A DNA stretch of 64,000 nucleotides. Source: an uncultured Candidatus Nitrosopumilus sp. Lineage in GTDB: Archaea; Thermoproteota; Nitrososphaeria; Nitrososphaerales; Nitrosopumilaceae. Each line of letters begins with the position of its first letter. Position 1 is the first letter of the stretch. The DNA is taken from contig OX638319.1 of assembly GCA_951812655.1 (NCBI GenBank), forward strand, positions 434,001-498,000, written 5' to 3'. The notes beneath the pieces were generated by a model, which searched no databases, was not told the origin of the DNA, and saw nothing but the letters and a program-made list of their open reading frames with translations. Of the stretch, positions 61,512-64,000 are shown one piece after another. The translations under genes and the position numbers were made by a program.

Positions 61512-62264
61512 CTAATTGCTACTTTGAATTGCTTTTGCTATTTCTTCAAGTTTAGTGAGACTTCCTCCCTTTTCAAGGAAGGTTCCAATGACTAGAGCAT
61601 CTGCTCCAGCATCAACAATACTTTTAGCGGTTTTCTCATCTCTAATCCCACCACCAACAATCAAAAATCCATTAAATGCATGCCTTACAGTCTTCACCAT
61701 TTCAGGCGTAACACTGGATTTTGCACCAGAACCAGCCTCAAGATATACAAATCTCATTCCTAAAAATTGGGCTGCCAATGAATATGCCGCTGCAATTTTT
61801 GGTTTTTCAAACGGAATTCCTCTAGCAGAACCTACAAACCAAGCAGATGTTCCATCTCCGATTACCAAATATGCTGTTGGAAGTGGCTCTAATCCAAATT
61901 TGAGGACGCTGGGAGCTCCCAAAGCTTGTGCCTGAGTAATAAAATAGGGATTTTCGGAATTCATTAATGAACTAAATAATATGGCATCTGCATCAGGTAC
62001 GACACCTGTTACATTACCAGGAAATAGAATAATTGGGATTGTTAGACCTTTTTTAATCCCCTTAACCACTTGAGCCATTTCAATCTGATCAGTTGCAGAT
62101 GAACCTCCAACCAAAATAGCAGAAGCTCCAATTTTTTCAACATTTTTTGCAAGATCACTTGATGCTTCTATGTTTGATGCTTCTGAATCAATTAGTACAA
62201 ACAACAATGCATTTTTCTTTTTTAGTTCTGACTTAAGATACGATTCAACTTTATCTCCAGTCAT
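61512..62264 (-). CDS. Geranylgeranylglyceryl phosphate synthase
   Basis: A 250-residue TIM-barrel enzyme that joins sn-glycerol-1-phosphate to geranylgeranyl diphosphate, the first ether bond of archaeal lipids. Signatures: SAILVGGSSATDQ, ILFPGNVTGVVPDADAIL, YLVIGDGTSAWFVGSARG, VYLEAGSGA and IVGGGIRDEKTA (phosphate-binding). Together with egsA at 6304 it provides the early lipid steps, though the genes are far apart. It precedes PolD large subunit by 14 bases. Confidence 0.93.
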   Translation of the reverse strand: MTGDKVESYLKSELKKKNALLFVLIDSEASNIEASSDLAKNVEKIGASAILVGGSSATDQIEMAQVVKGIKKGLTIPIILFPGNVTGVVPDADAILFSSLMNSENPYFITQAQALGAPSVLKFGLEPLPTAYLVIGDGTSAWFVGSARGIPFEKPKIAAAYSLAAQFLGMRFVYLEAGSGAKSSVTPEMVKTVRHAFNGFLIVGGGIRDEKTAKSIVDAGADALVIGTFLEKGGSLTKLEEIAKAIQSSN

Positions 62265-62328
62265 ATGAGGTCTCTACATGTGTCTCTTTAAAGTTTAATT
62301 GGAATACAGTATACAGATTTGTATAGCT

Positions 62329-62691
62329 ATGGATGAAAGTGAAAGAACCAATTTTAACAATATTATAAGAAAAATTATCGAAAAATCACTGTTTACAGAA
62401 CGACAAGTTGAAATTATTTTAAATCAAAAGGATCTTCTAGAATCTAATTTTTCTATTTCAAAGGGAGCATATTATAGGCAAGTTGGTCAATCTAGAGACA
62501 AATTGATTGGGTTGTTCTATTCAATCATATTATTTCGTGGTCTAGGCATACTATTACCTGATGATATAGACGTGATATCAAAACTTTCTGAACAAATTAG
62601 TGTGATTAACGATGGTGATGTTTTCCCTGAAAGAGAAGATGAGGTAATATCTGTGATTGATAGACTCATCCGTCAGGCATGTAATATGTGA
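62329..62691 (+). CDS. Hypothetical small helical protein
   Basis: A 120-residue protein from the ATG at 62329 (a longer frame from 62299 has no good start). The first half reads TNFNNIIRKIIEKSLFTERQ and contains LNQKDLLESNFSISKGAYYRQ, which resembles a HTH-like or regulator domain with an Arg-containing recognition helix. No Cys or signal. A family is not recognised. The repeats at 62687-62755 overlap its stop. Confidence 0.5.
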   Translation: MDESERTNFNNIIRKIIEKSLFTERQVEIILNQKDLLESNFSISKGAYYRQVGQSRDKLIGLFYSIILFRGLGILLPDDIDVISKLSEQISVINDGDVFPEREDEVISVIDRLIRQACNM

Positions 62692-62755
62692 TGTTTGTGT
62701 GTGGTTTGTTCAATCATATAATAGTTTGAATTGTGATGTTTGTGTGGTTTGTTCA
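62687..62755 (+). repeat. Two direct repeats with related third element
   Basis: The 26- and 24-base units TGTGATGTTTGTGTG and GGTTTGTTCA, one at 62687-62712 and one at 62732-62755, differ by one TG dinucleotide, about 44 bases apart. A partial third TTGTTCAATCA follows at about 62775. They lie upstream of the TATA box of the next gene and may be operators. Confidence 0.5.
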
Positions 62756-62786
62756 TCTAAAGTGTGAAAAAATATTGTTCAATCAC

Positions 62787-62794
62787 AATATATC
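62787..62794 (+). promoter_or_regulatory. TATA box for membrane-anchored regulator gene
   Basis: AATATATC lies about 27 bases before the ATG at 62818, fitting a leaderless transcript. It decides against the in-frame GTG at 62764, which would run through the box. Confidence 0.5.
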
Positions 62795-62817
62795 ACGTAT
62801 TAGGCACAGTTTTTGTG

Positions 62818-63432
62818 ATGTTAATAGAAATTCCTGACCCTGAAATAATTTTAAGTGTGATTTTAGCATTTGTAATGGGTATTATTGGACTATATGCATA
62901 CTTCAAAATTCGTCCATTTGTAAAAACCAAAAATGAAAAATTGGATACAACACAAACTGAACGATTAGAATATTATGAAAGACAATTAATTGATATGAAA
63001 ATTCGTCTGGATGCCTTAGAATTGCAGGGAATTGATCAAGATATTGATAAAAAAATAGAAGATCCAAATCTTGAACTCAAACAATTTATTGAAAAATTAG
63101 CGAAAAATGATATTCAAGACAAACCTGTAGACATAATTTCCAAAGTTGAAACACCAATCAAAAAAGTAATCCCCATTAGTGACAAACCCAATATTGTGCC
63201 TATCAATCCAGTAGATTATGTGTTACATCTAATCACAAATAAAGCAATGACATCACGTGATATCCAAATCACATTAAAGAAAAGTCGTGAACATACTTCA
63301 CGTCTAATGAAAAAATTATTTGAGGATGGGTATGTTGAGCGAAATACTGATTCAAAACCATATACTTATTCAATCTCTAAAAAAGGAATAGAAAAAGTTG
63401 AGCGAAACAGTACGGATCTCATTATTGAATAA
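62818..63432 (+). CDS. Membrane-anchored winged-helix regulator
   Basis: A 204-residue protein: one membrane helix at about residues 9-30 (IILSVILAFVMGIIGLYAYF), a coiled-coil-like segment around 40-80 (ERLEYYERQLIDMKIRLDAL), and a C-terminal winged helix at about 135-200, with MTSRDIQITLKKSREHTSR as the recognition-helix region and VERNTDSKPYTYSISKKG as the wing. Proteins of this kind may respond to membrane or extracytoplasmic cues. The start is set by the TATA box. Repeats lie upstream. Confidence 0.6.
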   Translation: MLIEIPDPEIILSVILAFVMGIIGLYAYFKIRPFVKTKNEKLDTTQTERLEYYERQLIDMKIRLDALELQGIDQDIDKKIEDPNLELKQFIEKLAKNDIQDKPVDIISKVETPIKKVIPISDKPNIVPINPVDYVLHLITNKAMTSRDIQITLKKSREHTSRLMKKLFEDGYVERNTDSKPYTYSISKKGIEKVERNSTDLIIE

Positions 63433-63492
63433 ACTACCAAATTTTGAAAATAATTTAATAATAATTATATATTAATAATTTAATAATATTTT
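63433..63492. other. AT-rich promoter gap
   Basis: Sixty bases of almost pure A/T, with TATATTAATAATT and TTAATAATATT immediately before the AbrB-like gene. A TATA box is certainly within it but cannot be pinned down. Confidence 0.4.
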
Positions 63493-63654
63493 ATGTCGGT
63501 TCAAGATAATGAAGTATTGGTAAAGATTACGTCGGCTGGAACAATTTCAATTCCTAAACAATTCAGAGATTTTATGGAAATAAAAAAAGGTGATTATGTC
63601 AAAATCATTCTCGGTAAAGACAGATTATTAGTTAGAAAAGTCATAATTTCTTAA
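63493..63654 (+). CDS. AbrB/SpoVT-type DNA-binding protein
   Basis: A 53-residue swapped-hairpin protein. It has the AbrB pattern VKITSAGTISIPKQFRDFMEIKKGDYV, i.e. a short strand, T-S-A-G-T-I-S-I-P, a helix, and a strand with K-G-D, and ends VRKVIIS. Such proteins are transcription regulators or MazE-type antitoxins. No toxin gene is adjacent in sense, but the convergent gene at 63651 overlaps its last four bases. Domain identity is clear; the role is not. Confidence 0.78.
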   Translation: MSVQDNEVLVKITSAGTISIPKQFRDFMEIKKGDYVKIILGKDRLLVRKVIIS

Positions 63655-63974
63655 TTGATTGTTTTTTGTTTTTGTACCATTTTCATTGTTTGATATGTCC
63701 ATTCTCTACCAGTTCTTGTCCTATTTACCCTCCCTTTTGTAGAAAATCTTGATAAATATGTAGAAATTACACTAAGTTTTACAGGCTCGTTATATTCATC
63801 CTCATATTTTTCAAGAATATTTGAAGATGTGAATTTTCCTATTGGATAAAACTTATCCACAATATTCCAAATTTTAGTCCCGACTGAGTCTGTTTTGGTT
63901 ACCTCATGTTCTTCTTCTTCAATATTCATCAAGTCCATCATCTCGAAGATTTTCAGGACTTTTTCTCTGGTCAC
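63651..63974 (-). CDS. Hypothetical winged-helix-like protein
   Basis: A 107-residue protein with an acidic N-terminus (MNIEEEEHEVTKTDS) and a C-terminal winged-helix-like unit: SSNILEKYEDEYNEPVKLSV, then the basic helix ISTYLSRFSTKGRVNRTRTGREW. Likely DNA-binding. The ATG at 63974 is 26 bases from the window end, and a TTATAACAT box lies upstream. It converges with the AbrB-type gene with a 4-base overlap. Function unknown. Confidence 0.55.
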   Translation of the reverse strand: MTREKVLKIFEMMDLMNIEEEEHEVTKTDSVGTKIWNIVDKFYPIGKFTSSNILEKYEDEYNEPVKLSVISTYLSRFSTKGRVNRTRTGREWTYQTMKMVQKQKTIN

Positions 63975-64000
63975 ATTACCCTCTAATTTTATGTTATAAC

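Noticed and set aside
62687-62755. CRISPR array or attachment site at the direct repeats
   Set aside because: Only two full repeats with a spacing of about 20 bases and no integrase or cas gene nearby.
63493-63974. AbrB gene and convergent gene as a toxin-antitoxin pair
   Set aside because: The genes face each other and the partner looks DNA-binding rather than toxin-like.

Overview
The window is chromosomal DNA from an archaeon, most likely a marine ammonia-oxidising thaumarchaeote (Nitrosopumilus-like, Nitrososphaerota). The evidence is a low-GC genome with archaeal informational genes (PolD large subunit, PCNA, GINS, TFS, RpoL, thermosome, aCPSF1/FttA, proteasome beta, archaeal CCA enzyme), two ether-lipid enzymes (G1P dehydrogenase, GGGP synthase), cobalamin genes (BluB, CobJ), the cell-division protein SepF, several C2H2/AN1/zinc-ribbon miniproteins, and short leaders behind TATA boxes 22-30 nt upstream of many starts. 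No amo, urease or 3HP/4HB carbon-fixation genes fall in the window, so the physiological assignment is an inference from gene content.

Layout. 1-8.1 kb: end of a methyltransferase, M24 peptidase, PP-loop tRNA thiolation-type enzyme, SepF, the RNA 3'-end processing nuclease aCPSF1 behind proteasome beta, G1P dehydrogenase and an FKBP. 8.2-13.6 kb: class V aminotransferase, NMN adenylyltransferase, RNA 3'-phosphate cyclase, membrane protein, tRNA-Val, BluB, an apparently intron-containing tRNA-Arg and a flavin reductase. 13.7-21.7 kb: mostly small or lineage-specific proteins (zinc miniproteins, a cyclophilin, secreted proteins, PfkB kinase, MazG-like dUTPase, a solitary MtrA-like corrinoid protein, DegT aminotransferase). 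21.8-28 kb: TyrRS, CobJ, secreted protein, aspartate kinase and the rpoL-tfs-pcn cluster. 28-33 kb: small paralogous proteins, phosphatase, cyclase-family hydrolase, stand-alone RAM domain, class V aminotransferase, RecA-like protein and two nearly identical ferredoxin genes with duplicated upstream sites. 33.3-42 kb: sensor nucleotide cyclase, variant J-domain protein, glutamine synthetase, KamA-type radical SAM enzyme, MscS channel. 42-50 kb: Prs-tRNA methyltransferase-RNase Z-Sir2 operon, UPF0200/UPF0201 pair, ThpR-CCA-kinase operon, tRNA-Pro. 50-62.3 kb: FAD oxidoreductase, SDR, AN1 protein, GINS, second glutamine synthetase, thermosome, SHMT, PolD large subunit, GGGP synthase. 62.3-64 kb: a more AT-rich patch of three or four small regulatory-looking proteins with direct repeats.

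The genes are mainly housekeeping, densely packed, with many convergent overlaps. tRNA metabolism is prominent: three tRNA genes, TyrRS, thiolation-type enzyme, Trm11/Trm-G10-like methylase, RNase Z, CCA enzyme, ThpR and RtcA. The points most worth a second look are the duplicated ferredoxin genes with palindromic sites at exactly conserved spacing, the D-loop insertion in tRNA-Arg, C33 in tRNA-Val, the solitary MtrA-like protein, the J-domain protein with HSD instead of HPD, and the tandem 50-residue paralogues. I found no CRISPR array, transposase, integrase or other clear mobile element.
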